Notes: generated by a model from the letters alone, not told the origin. A stretch of DNA of 14,993 nt from Rhizobium sp. Q54 (GCA_945865855.1 CAMBES010000016.1:1-14993), one strand, 5' to 3'. Shown: positions 6,720-14,297, counted from the first letter of the stretch. Translations and numbers: made by a program.

Positions 6720-7109
6720 TTAATGTTTATCCGCAATGCTTTGATGATAAGGTTCAGTTCCGTAATTAGTCGGCGGAACGTAATATTGATCAGCGTCATA
6801 GCCATAATAAGGCGTAGAAGGAATATCGTAAGGATTAGAATAATTGCGTGAGCCACCTTGTTGTGGCTGATATTGTTGGTATTGATTTTGTTGGTAAGGC
6901 TGCTGTTGAGAATTAGGCTGCTGATAAGGTTGTTGTCGCTGATCTTGAGGATAATAATTTTGATTAACTTGGCGGCTAGGCGCCTGAATTGGCGACTGCA
7001 TCTGCACTTGAGCTGGAACTTGATCGTAACGATCGTAAACAGGAGGATTCGAACCACATGAAGCGAGACAAAGAAGCAGGTATGTAGCGGCGATACGCTG
7101 TATTTTCAT
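6720..7109 (-). CDS. Small Gln/Pro/Tyr-rich lipoprotein
   Basis: 129 residues, function unknown. The N-terminal signal ends LLLCLASC, with lipobox LASC and Cys18 as the lipidated residue. Most of the mature protein is low complexity: Gln-, Pro- and Tyr-rich repeats such as QQPYQQ and QYQQYQPQQ (about 55-85). A more conserved-looking tail follows, with SNPYDIPSTPYYGYDADQYY then VPP. Such proteins are usually disordered surface or periplasmic linkers. The tail shares the SNPY pattern with the lipoprotein at 2477-3253. The open frames overlapping it on both strands are products of its repetitive composition. ATG at 7109, single gene, divergent from ribD, ending toward the bidirectional terminator. 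Confidence 0.8.
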   Translation of the reverse strand: MKIQRIAATYLLLCLASCGSNPPVYDRYDQVPAQVQMQSPIQAPSRQVNQNYYPQDQRQQPYQQPNSQQQPYQQNQYQQYQPQQGGSRNYSNPYDIPSTPYYGYDADQYYVPPTNYGTEPYHQSIADKH

Positions 7110-7172
7110 TTATTAATTTTAGCTTTAAACCGCTCGATTACTTGCGGCGCGGCAACCTATTTACGAAAACCC

Positions 7173-7178
7173 TATAAT
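7173..7178 (+). promoter_or_regulatory. Perfect TATAAT -10 box just before ribD
   Basis: TATAAT ends five bases before the ribD ATG at 7183. If used, transcription would begin at or within one or two bases of the start codon, giving a leaderless mRNA. No good -35 is seen at the right distance (GGCAAC at 7151-7156 is poor). No Shine-Dalgarno is possible in that spacing. Confidence 0.35.
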
Positions 7179-7182
7179 CAAT

Positions 7183-8172
7183 ATGACGACAAATCCTGAT
7201 CAAAAATTTATTTCTTACGCACTCAAATTGGCACAAAGAAATCTTGGCGGAACCTCACCAAATCCAGTTGTGGGTTGCGTTATTGTTCATGAGGGAAAAA
7301 TAATTTCTTCCGGCATAACTGCTCGTGGAGGCAGACCACACGCCGAAAAAATTGCCATCGACAAAATCACCGACAAAAAAATTTTAGAAGAAGCGACTCT
7401 TTATGTAACGCTCGAGCCCTGCTCTCACTTCGGTCAAACCTCACCCTGCGCTGATGAGATCATTAAAAATAAATTCAAAAAAGTTGTAATCGCAACGCAA
7501 GATCCTGATTCGCGCGTTAATGGAAATGGAATCGCCAAATTACGCGAAGCCGGAATTGAGGTTAATTTTGGCCCGTGGGACAAAATTTGCGAAAAAGAAG
7601 CGCAAGAAATTAATCGGGGATTTTTCACCGCCAAAAAACTAGGCAGACCATTCGTAACTTTAAAACTCGCCACAAGTTTAGACGGCAAAATCGCTACCAA
7701 AAATTTCGACAGCAAATGGATCACCTCCGACCGAGCACGCGACTTCGCTCATTTTCTTCGCGCCAAAAATGATGCAATCTTAGTTGGCGCCAACACTGCA
7801 GCAAAAGATAATCCGCGCCTTGATTGCCGACTTCCTGGCCTCGAAGAATTTTCGCCAAGAATAATAATTTTAAGTCACAAAAATTTTAGTGGAGAGCTCG
7901 AAGATATTCTAAAACAACTTTGCTTAGAAGGCGTAAATTCGCTTCTCGTCGAAGGCGGTCAAAATGTCGCGACACAATTTCTACAAAAAAATCTAGTCGA
8001 TGAATTGGTCTGGATTCGTAATAAAAAAATCATCGGCTCTGACGGAATTTCCGCCATTGGCGAGATAAATTTAGAGAAAATTTCTGAAGCTCTAAATAAT
8101 TTCGAACGCCAAGAAATTCGCGAGATGGACGAGGATTTAATCGAAATTTTCAGAGCAAAAATTCTGTCATAA
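7183..8172 (+). CDS. ribD: Riboflavin biosynthesis protein RibD (deaminase/reductase)
   Basis: Bifunctional enzyme for the second and third steps of riboflavin synthesis from GTP: deamination of the diaminopyrimidine, then NADPH reduction of the ribose side chain. The N-terminal deaminase has the zinc site HAE (53-55) and PCSHFGQTSPC (79-89). The reductase domain starts near 155, with TSLDGKIATK (164-173), SDRARDFAHFLRAKNDAILVG near 182-202, DNPRLDCR and LLVEGG (254-259). At 329 residues it is shorter than the roughly 365 usual. The missing part lies between PRLDCR and LVEGG, where the family has about 30-35 more residues. No other rib genes are adjacent. Confidence 0.95.
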   Translation: MTTNPDQKFISYALKLAQRNLGGTSPNPVVGCVIVHEGKIISSGITARGGRPHAEKIAIDKITDKKILEEATLYVTLEPCSHFGQTSPCADEIIKNKFKKVVIATQDPDSRVNGNGIAKLREAGIEVNFGPWDKICEKEAQEINRGFFTAKKLGRPFVTLKLATSLDGKIATKNFDSKWITSDRARDFAHFLRAKNDAILVGANTAAKDNPRLDCRLPGLEEFSPRIIILSHKNFSGELEDILKQLCLEGVNSLLVEGGQNVATQFLQKNLVDELVWIRNKKIIGSDGISAIGEINLEKISEALNNFERQEIREMDEDLIEIFRAKILS

Positions 8173-8185
8173 TCTTGAGTTACTG

Positions 8186-8213
8186 CCGCCGAGGCGGTAA
8201 TTTATCTTTTTTT
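8186..8213 (+). terminator. Intrinsic terminator after ribD
   Basis: CCGCC (8186-8190) and GGCGG (8193-8197) form a short GC stem, extended by TTA/TAA with a bulge. It is followed nine bases later by seven T (8207-8213). Position just past the ribD stop fits. The tight loop and gap to the T-run make it moderate in strength. A second hairpin, CGTTAA/TTAACG (8247-8270), lies between this and the converging exonuclease gene. Confidence 0.5.
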
Positions 8214-8317
8214 GGATGCAGAGAAATCAAGGGCTCGTAAAAGGTTGTGCGTTAAAAACAATTAACGTGCGAGATCCACTTAGAAAAAATCTTCAAGGAT
8301 CAAAACAGGGTAAGAAT

Positions 8318-9124
8318 TTATTCCCAAGCTGCCAAAAATTCTTTGAAATGCTGTTTTTCTTCCGATCTTTCTTCCAAAAATTCGCGTAAATTTTCTTTAC
8401 ATTTGAAGAAGGAATCTTTCGAGAGACTGCCATTGTGATGTTGGTAAACTAGGTAGAGCAAGTAAGTGTTAATCACGTCAGTTTCGCAATAATCGCGAAT
8501 CTCTTGCAGCTTACCATCGTCGAACATTTGAGTGACTTGCGAGCCATCAACGCCGAGTTTTCCAGGCAAGCCAAATGCAGCGCAAAGTTCGTTCATTTTA
8601 ACTTTTGCGGAAGCACCAAAATCAGAAAAAGCATCAACCAAATCACAATGCCAATCCAGGGAATAGCGTTGAGAATAATTGTTCCACTTGTCGCCTTTTT
8701 TATAGAGCCACGAAGCCTCAACTTCATTTTTCATCGCTGCATATTTTAGCACCGGAAGGTCAAAACCTTTGCCGTTAAAACTTACTAAACGGGAAAAATT
8801 TTTCTTAAGATGAGCAAAAAATCCGCGCACTAAATCAGCTTCCGAACTAATTAAGTCGCCACCAGAACGAATATCAATTAAGCGGTAAAATTCTTGTCCG
8901 CTAAAATCGCGTACGATCTCTGCTTCTAAAAAACTAATCGCCGCAACTTGATGAAATGGTTGGCGCAAAAAAGAATTTTTTTGGTCGGTAAGGTCGAGAT
9001 GGTATTTTACCAAACCCTCGCGCAATTCACTCAACGAACCGTCTGGCGAATCTAGTAAATTTTTTGCCGCGTTTAAGTCGGGAATTGTTTCGATATCGAA
9101 AACAAAAAGATTTTGATGTTGCAT
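8318..9124 (-). CDS. Predicted 3'-5' exonuclease, PolB-like (DEDD superfamily)
   Basis: Matches the family of stand-alone exonucleases related to the proofreading domain of family B DNA polymerases. Numbered from the ATG at 9124 (268 residues), ExoI is FDIET with Asp10 and Glu12. ExoII is SFNGKGFDLPVL with Asp122. ExoIII is DYCETDVINTYLLY with Tyr212 and Asp216. That completes the metal-binding DEDD set. An upstream in-frame TTG at 9139 would add five residues (MDPTQ); I prefer the ATG because the conserved VFDIET follows directly and neither start has a good ribosome site. A role in DNA repair or processing is inferred from the fold. Divergent from the oxidoreductase gene, with only about 60 bases between. 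Confidence 0.88.
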   Translation of the reverse strand: MQHQNLFVFDIETIPDLNAAKNLLDSPDGSLSELREGLVKYHLDLTDQKNSFLRQPFHQVAAISFLEAEIVRDFSGQEFYRLIDIRSGGDLISSEADLVRGFFAHLKKNFSRLVSFNGKGFDLPVLKYAAMKNEVEASWLYKKGDKWNNYSQRYSLDWHCDLVDAFSDFGASAKVKMNELCAAFGLPGKLGVDGSQVTQMFDDGKLQEIRDYCETDVINTYLLYLVYQHHNGSLSKDSFFKCKENLREFLEERSEEKQHFKEFLAAWE

Positions 9125-9185
9125 TTGAGTAGGGTCCAATTGGAATTAACTTCACTTTTCTGAAATTCAAAAACACATAAAAACA

Positions 9186-10148
9186 ATGCAAGCAATTGTT
9201 CTAAATAACTCTGGCGGCAGCTTTAAAATCGAAAAAGTCGCAGATCAAAAACCAAAAAAAGGTGAAGTATTAATTAAACAAACTGCAATCGGCGTAAATT
9301 TTTTCGACGTCTGCTTTCGTCGCGGCCAATTCAAACTCGACAAAGTTCCAGCTATTCTTGGCATGGAAGCCTGCGGAATTATTGAATCGGTTGGCGAAGG
9401 CGTAACCGATTACAAAGTGGGAGAGCGTGTTGCTTACGCTACTGGTGGCATTGGTGCTTACACTGAAAAACGCGTAATTAATCAGCATCATCTAGTTGTT
9501 CCGCCGAAAGAATTAACTGACGTACAAGTTGCCGGCTGCTTGCTTAAAGGTTTAATGGCGCACACCTTGCTTCATCGCGTTTACATTGCGGCACGCGTTA
9601 AAAAAGTTCTCATTCACGCTGCCGCTGGAGGGCTTGGTCACTTAATGTGCCAATGGGCGAAGCATCTGGGTTTAGAAGTATTTGGCACTGTCGGCTCAGA
9701 TGAAAAAATATCTTTCGCCAAAGGAATTGGCTGCGATCACGTTATTAATTACAAAACCACAGATTTTGTTGAACAGATTTCTAATATCACCAATCACTCT
9801 GGCGTTGGTTTGGTTTACGATTCGGTTGGAAAAGATACTTTAGAAAAATCTTTAGAATGCTTATTGCAGATGGGCATGTGCGTAAGCTTCGGCGAGTCTT
9901 CTGGCGCTACAGAAAAACTCGATCTCAATCGCTTACTTCTCAATTCACTCTACATAACTCGCCCTACTCTGGCGCTTTATAAAGCTAATCGCATTGAGCT
10001 TGTTCTTGCTGCGAATGAAGTTTTTGCCGCATTAACTAAAGGGGTTTTAAGGCCAAAAATTACCACTTATCCATTCCAAGATGTGGCCAAAGCACATAAA
10101 GACTTAGAAAGTCGCAAGACAATGGGCTCACTGGTCTTAACGGTTTAA
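9186..10148 (+). CDS. Quinone oxidoreductase-like zinc-independent dehydrogenase
   Basis: Medium-chain dehydrogenase/reductase of the NADPH:quinone reductase type, 320 residues, the expected size. The GroES-like N-terminal domain covers about 1-120, with IGVNFFDVCFRRG, AILGMEACGIIESVG and YKVGERVAY. The nucleotide-binding fold follows, with HAAAGGLGHL (144-153) and LVYDSVGKDTL. The C-terminus has TRPTL and a GSLVLTV end. The catalytic-zinc ligands of alcohol dehydrogenases are absent, consistent with a Qor-type enzyme reducing quinones or enones. The ATG at 9186 is preceded by AT-rich DNA without a clear ribosome site. It ends one base from the convergent ATPase stop, with no terminator between. 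Confidence 0.9.
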   Translation: MQAIVLNNSGGSFKIEKVADQKPKKGEVLIKQTAIGVNFFDVCFRRGQFKLDKVPAILGMEACGIIESVGEGVTDYKVGERVAYATGGIGAYTEKRVINQHHLVVPPKELTDVQVAGCLLKGLMAHTLLHRVYIAARVKKVLIHAAAGGLGHLMCQWAKHLGLEVFGTVGSDEKISFAKGIGCDHVINYKTTDFVEQISNITNHSGVGLVYDSVGKDTLEKSLECLLQMGMCVSFGESSGATEKLDLNRLLLNSLYITRPTLALYKANRIELVLAANEVFAALTKGVLRPKITTYPFQDVAKAHKDLESRKTMGSLVLTV

Positions 10149-10149
10149 A

Positions 10150-11817
10150 TTACGCAACATCAGACCTCACTTCCCTTCTCCAGGTCAATCTCAGCGCGTT
10201 AAGAATTGCGACAACATCGATAAACTCTTGCAGCAAGGCCCCTGCGACAGGCGTGATTAAACCTGCGGCGGCGAATCCCATTCCAATTACACTAAACAAC
10301 ATTCCGCCAACTGCGCTTTGCAAAGCGATCTTTCGCATTGATTCGCTGATGTGAATTAGTTGGTCGAGCTTAAGTAAATTATTTTCCAAAATCACTGCTC
10401 CGGCAGATTCAGAAGTAACTACATTTTGTTTACCAAAAGCAATTCCAACAGTTGCCGCCATTAGCGCTGGTCCATCATTAATTCCGTCACCCATGAAAAG
10501 GGTTGGTGCTTGCTTAGTTTCATTTCTAACAATTTCTAACTTTTGCTCGGGAGTTTGCGAAGCATAGTAATTCTTTATACCAAGAGATTCGGCGAGGTAA
10601 GTAACTTCCGAATCTCGATCACCAGAAAGTAAAATAATTTTCTTAAAATTGTGATTCGACCCAAGATGTTTAATGAAAGGATTGCTCTCGTTACGTGGCT
10701 GATCGCGAAAATATAAAATCGCCGCCGGCTTTTCATCAATAATGACAACACATTCGAGCCCAACCTGAGTTGGCGGTAATTCTGCAAAAATTTTTTTGCG
10801 ACTCGTGACTAAAATTTTATGCTTTAAGACATTTCCTCTCAAGCCTTCTCCTGGTGCTTCTTCTAAATTTTCTACTGCGACTAAAAGTAATTTTTCTTTC
10901 TCGGCAGCTTTCAAAATCGCACCAGCTAAAGGATGACGAGAGTAGAGCTCAAGACTTGCGGTCATTTGTAAAATTTGCTCACGTTTAAACTTCGCAAGCA
11001 AAATAACTTCCGCCAATTCCGGCTCGCCGTAAGTTAATGTTCCGGTCTTGTCGAAAATGGCGGTAGAGCATATTGGAAGGCGCTCGAGCACCGTCGGATC
11101 TTTAATAATTATTCCATGTCGCGCTGCAATTGAGATCGCGCTGATGATGGTAATTGGAATGGCGATCAAAAGTGGACAAGGTGTTGCGATAACAAGAACC
11201 GCAAGAAAATTCGTTAAACTTCCGCTAAAAAATAATGTCGCAAAAGCAAAAGCTAGAGCGATTGGCGCAAAAATTGTACCGAGCTGATCGCCAAGCCGGC
11301 GCAGGTTAAGACGCTGCTGATTCGCGTCCTGCATCACCTCAACAATTTTAGCGTAACGTGAATCTTGCGCTAATTTTTCTGCACGAACTGTAAGCAATGC
11401 ATCACCATTAATTGCGCCAGATAAAACATGCGAACCAACAGTTTTAGAAATTTTGTAAGGCTCACCGGTTAAATAAGATTCATCCATCGCCGAAGAGCCA
11501 GTAACGATCACCGCATCAACCGGACAAGTTTCGTGCGGATAAATAACGAGCAGATCACCAATTTTTATTTGCGCAATTTCAACATCTTCAACTTTTTCTT
11601 GGCATTGCAAATGTGCCGTTGATGGCATGCGCTTAGCTAAAGCTGCAAGTACAAATGATGCGCGACGCGAGGCATATTTCTCAAGTGCCTGACCACTCAC
11701 AATCATAAAAACAATCAAGCCAAAAGCCCAATATTGGGCTAGGTAAAGAGAAACTATTAGCGAGATTACAGCAATTAGATCGGTGCCAAAAAATTTTTGA
11801 AAATTTTTTTTAAGCAA
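10150..11817 (-). CDS. P1B-type heavy-metal-exporting ATPase, P1B-5-like
   Basis: Inner-membrane pump using ATP to move transition metals, most likely outward. Visible motifs: actuator LTGEP (116-120), TPCP in the ion-binding helix (212-215), phosphorylation DKTGTLT (256-262), RHPLA (294-298) and GDGINDGPAL (443-452). The last helix reads QEFIDVVAILNALR (530-543). TPCP plus QExxDxxxIxNALR are, to my knowledge, signatures of the P1B-5 group, whose characterised member Nia handles iron and nickel. The 555 residues have about six membrane helices and no N-terminal metal-binding domain. The C-terminal hemerythrin-like domain found in many P1B-5 pumps is also absent. Start is TTG at 11817, supported by GAGGA four bases upstream, overlapping the preceding gene by eight bases. 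Substrate is inference. Confidence 0.92.
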   Translation of the reverse strand: MLKKNFQKFFGTDLIAVISLIVSLYLAQYWAFGLIVFMIVSGQALEKYASRRASFVLAALAKRMPSTAHLQCQEKVEDVEIAQIKIGDLLVIYPHETCPVDAVIVTGSSAMDESYLTGEPYKISKTVGSHVLSGAINGDALLTVRAEKLAQDSRYAKIVEVMQDANQQRLNLRRLGDQLGTIFAPIALAFAFATLFFSGSLTNFLAVLVIATPCPLLIAIPITIISAISIAARHGIIIKDPTVLERLPICSTAIFDKTGTLTYGEPELAEVILLAKFKREQILQMTASLELYSRHPLAGAILKAAEKEKLLLVAVENLEEAPGEGLRGNVLKHKILVTSRKKIFAELPPTQVGLECVVIIDEKPAAILYFRDQPRNESNPFIKHLGSNHNFKKIILLSGDRDSEVTYLAESLGIKNYYASQTPEQKLEIVRNETKQAPTLFMGDGINDGPALMAATVGIAFGKQNVVTSESAGAVILENNLLKLDQLIHISESMRKIALQSAVGGMLFSVIGMGFAAAGLITPVAGALLQEFIDVVAILNALRLTWRREVRSDVA

Positions 11818-12427
11818 ACCGTCCTCGGTAAAAAATTAACGGCTTGGAATCATTTATTTTTCCGAAATCAAGTACTTCACCGATGATAATGTGATGATCT
11901 CCGCACTTGATTACTCGATGTTTTTTGCATTCAAAAAAAGCCAAAGAATTCTGGAAAATTGGATTGCCCTTCTGGCCAAAAAAATAAGGTTCCACCCCCC
12001 ATTTTTTAGAATTTTTTGGTGTAGCAAAGGCGCTTGCAAGAGCTTGCTGTTCTTGACTTAATACATTCAAGGAAAAGTAACGATTCTTCTTAAAAAATTT
12101 GAGATTTGCCGAATCATTATAGATGCAAAATGAAACCAGCGGCGGATTTAACGAAACAGAAGTAAAAGAATTAATCGTCATTCCAAAAAACTCAGTGGCG
12201 AAGATTTTTTTGATTTTTTCTAAGAAATTCTGTGTGTGAATTTTGCTCTCAAACTTTTGCGCAAAATAATTTTCCTGCAGAAAATTTTGCCAAAATTCTT
12301 CAAATTTTCCGACAAGATTTTCCTTAACAAAAAAATTCTCTGCCAAGAAATTCTTACGTCTAGCGCAGGCAATAATCACCCCAGTTGAGAAAAGCCCAAG
12401 AGTTTCGCGAAGTTTTTTTGGATCCAT
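11810..12427 (-). CDS. Flavin reductase-like FMN-binding protein with internal insertion
   Basis: Members of this family bind FMN in a split beta-barrel and reduce flavins, and some ferric chelates, with NAD(P)H. The 205 residues begin with the family's LRETLGLFSTGVIIACAR (6-23). Normally this runs within a few residues into the next block, here GMTINSFTSVSLNPPLVSFCI (82-102). In between sit about 55 extra residues (25-80) rich in Phe, Asn, Lys and Glu. After it come FFKKNRYFSLNVLSQEQ, FATPKNSKKWG, and HHIIIGEVLDFG with FYRGRF at the end, all as expected. ATG at 12427. The stop overlaps the ATPase start by eight bases, so the two proteins are made together. Confidence 0.85.
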   Translation of the reverse strand: MDPKKLRETLGLFSTGVIIACARRKNFLAENFFVKENLVGKFEEFWQNFLQENYFAQKFESKIHTQNFLEKIKKIFATEFFGMTINSFTSVSLNPPLVSFCIYNDSANLKFFKKNRYFSLNVLSQEQQALASAFATPKNSKKWGVEPYFFGQKGNPIFQNSLAFFECKKHRVIKCGDHHIIIGEVLDFGKINDSKPLIFYRGRFA

Positions 12428-12530
12428 TTTTAAACTTTATCCTTAATTCTTTACGCACCATCCACGCCCTCACGGGAGTGAAGTGATGCTTTTTGTGGTA
12501 ATATTTGGAAACGACTTGGCAAACTTTTAA

Positions 12531-13733
12531 TTAATTTACCTTGGAGAAAGTCGAATAGATCGGGCCAAAAACTGCGATTGTAATCCAGGCAATCATACTC
12601 CCCATAACAATTGTTATTGTTGGCTGGATCATTGACACGAGGCGGTCGATCGAGTCATTAATTTCACGATCGTAGAAGAATTTAATGTTATTCAAGGCAC
12701 TTTCCATGTTGCCGCTTTCTTCGCCAATTTTAAACATCCGCACGACGAGATTGGGGAAATATCCGGTGGCCGCAATTGCTTTAGAAAGGGCTTGTCCGTC
12801 TGAAACTTGCTGCCTCACTATGGCAATACTTTTCTTGATCGCGCTATTTTTGATTACACCACTTGATGATTCTAAACATTCTAAAACGCCCAAGCCACTT
12901 TTGAAAGTCATTGAGAAAAACTGACAAAATTTTGCCGCATCAATCTTGTTAATAATCTGGCCAAAAATCGGAAGTTTGAGTTTTAAATTATCAATTATTA
13001 CCGCCATATCTTCGGAAGAACGTCGCAGAATTTTTACTGTTGTCCAAATAACAGGCGGAGTAAGAATAATAAAATACCAATTGCTTTTGATGAAGTCAGA
13101 AAACTTCATCAGCGCTACCGTTAGAAATGGAAGTTTGATGTCTTGCGTCGCCAAAAAACCTGTAACTTTTGGCACTACAACTGAGGTCATAATTCCCAAA
13201 ATACCAAACATGAGGACGATACCAAACATTGGCCCGGTAGTTGCCTTTTTGGTTTTACGCTTGATGTCCATAGTCCACTTAATGTCTTCGATGATACTGC
13301 TGAAAGCGCTGGAGAGATTACCGGTTTTTTCACCCATCGCAACCAACCCAACATAGGTAGTGCCGAAAACATCTGGGCGCTTAGCTAAACTCTCAGAAAA
13401 CATATTACCATTCTTGATCGATTCTTCAATTTCACTCATCAGCGCTTTAATTTCTGCAGAATCTGCGCTTTCAACTAAATCACGAATTGAATCCGCGATC
13501 GGCACACCGGTTTTTTCAAGCTGTTCAAGATGCACAAAAATCATGATCAATTCTTTCGCCTTAATACCTGAGCTAAACAAACTAATTCCACCAGCTTTTT
13601 CTTCTTTAAATGAGATCAACTCCAATCGAGTTGCGCGCAATAAAGCCGAGAGCTCTCCTGAATTTTCTGCCGCCAATTTTCCTGAGATATATTTGCCCTC
13701 TTCATTGAAGGCCTTGTAACGATAGCGATGCAT
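12531..13733 (-). CDS. Type II secretion / type IV pilus inner-membrane platform protein (GspF/PilC family)
   Basis: Polytopic protein forming the inner-membrane platform on which the assembly ATPase acts in type II secretion or type IV pilus systems. The 400 residues have the standard two-repeat plan: an N-terminal RYRYKAFNEEGK start, a first T2SSF domain (about 63-185) with FVHLEQLEKTGVPI and VAMGEKTGNL, then a membrane helix. A second domain (about 265-385) has FSMTFKSGLGVLECL and MFKIGEESGN. Membrane segments are near 168-190, 215-235 and 365-392. No pilin, ATPase or secretin gene is nearby; it lies between def (nine-base gap) and the flavin reductase gene. GspF versus PilC cannot be decided here. 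Confidence 0.92.
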   Translation of the reverse strand: MHRYRYKAFNEEGKYISGKLAAENSGELSALLRATRLELISFKEEKAGGISLFSSGIKAKELIMIFVHLEQLEKTGVPIADSIRDLVESADSAEIKALMSEIEESIKNGNMFSESLAKRPDVFGTTYVGLVAMGEKTGNLSSAFSSIIEDIKWTMDIKRKTKKATTGPMFGIVLMFGILGIMTSVVVPKVTGFLATQDIKLPFLTVALMKFSDFIKSNWYFIILTPPVIWTTVKILRRSSEDMAVIIDNLKLKLPIFGQIINKIDAAKFCQFFSMTFKSGLGVLECLESSSGVIKNSAIKKSIAIVRQQVSDGQALSKAIAATGYFPNLVVRMFKIGEESGNMESALNNIKFFYDREINDSIDRLVSMIQPTITIVMGSMIAWITIAVFGPIYSTFSKVN

Positions 13734-13742
13734 GTTTTTGGA

Positions 13743-14294
13743 TTAACGTTTTTTCTTTAATTTATTCAGAATCATCTCGCGCTTCACTTTCGAGATGTGG
13801 TCAACAAAGGTAATTCCATTGAGGTGATCGACTTCATGCTGGATACAAGTCGCGAGCAATCCAGACATCTTTTCTATTTTATCTTTTCCAAGCAAATCGA
13901 GGTATTTTACCGTGACTTCTTTTGACCTAAGCACCTCTGAACGCGCATCTGGAAAGGACAGACAACCTTCATTGTAAGAAGAACATTCTTTCGAAAATTC
14001 GACGATTTCTGGATTGATAAAATAGCGTGGATTGGTGTTGGTTACATGCACGTGATCACAACCGTGATGGTCGTGATGATGATCATGCTCTTGCGTTTTG
14101 TAATCGACATCGATCACTAAAATTCTTTTTAGAACACCAACTTGAACAGCAGCTAAACCTACTCCTTCTTCAGCATACATCGTACTCACCATGTCTTTCA
14201 TGAAGTTACGAAGAGCGTCATCAATTTTATCAACAGGCTTGGAAACCTTCTTCAACAAAGGGTTAGGAGCAATAATAAGAGGAAGTGCTTTCAT
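13743..14294 (-). CDS. def: Peptide deformylase with histidine-rich insertion
   Basis: Metalloenzyme, usually Fe2+, that removes the N-formyl group from new proteins at the ribosome. All three motifs are present: GVGLAAVQ (44-51), EGCLS (109-113) with the metal-binding cysteine, and QHEVDH (152-157) with two metal-binding histidines and the catalytic Glu. The 183-residue length is near normal. A loop at about 67-86 carries eight histidines and one cysteine within 14 residues, followed by NTNPRYF. This lies between the LVIDV strand and the FINPEI strand, where family members usually have a short non-His segment. ATG at 14294, three bases after the purN stop, so purN, def and the next gene are one operon. 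Confidence 0.95.
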   Translation of the reverse strand: MKALPLIIAPNPLLKKVSKPVDKIDDALRNFMKDMVSTMYAEEGVGLAAVQVGVLKRILVIDVDYKTQEHDHHHDHHGCDHVHVTNTNPRYFINPEIVEFSKECSSYNEGCLSFPDARSEVLRSKEVTVKYLDLLGKDKIEKMSGLLATCIQHEVDHLNGITFVDHISKVKREMILNKLKKKR

Positions 14295-14297
14295 TTT

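Noticed and set aside
6674..7061. Open frames on both strands overlapping the 6720-7109 lipoprotein
   Set aside because: They are Leu/Ile/Arg-rich or repetitive translations produced by the CAA/TAT-rich repeats of the lipoprotein gene, without coding motifs or ribosome sites.
8247..8270. CGTTAA/TTAACG hairpin as terminator for the exonuclease gene
   Set aside because: AT-rich stem, no immediate T-run on the minus strand, and about 50 bases from the stop; too weak to call separately.
10146..10152. Operon or overlap between the quinone oxidoreductase and ATPase genes
   Set aside because: They converge tail to tail with one base between stops; this shows compactness, not shared function.
12465..12495. 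CCCTCACGGGAGTGAAG hairpin between gspF and the flavin reductase gene
   Set aside because: Only four or five pairs; no T-run in the direction of the operon, so no support for a terminator or riboswitch.
12685..13719. Three long plus-strand open frames antisense to the gspF/pilC-like gene
   Set aside because: The minus-strand protein has full family motifs; the antisense frames show no recognisable domain and arise from its codon use.
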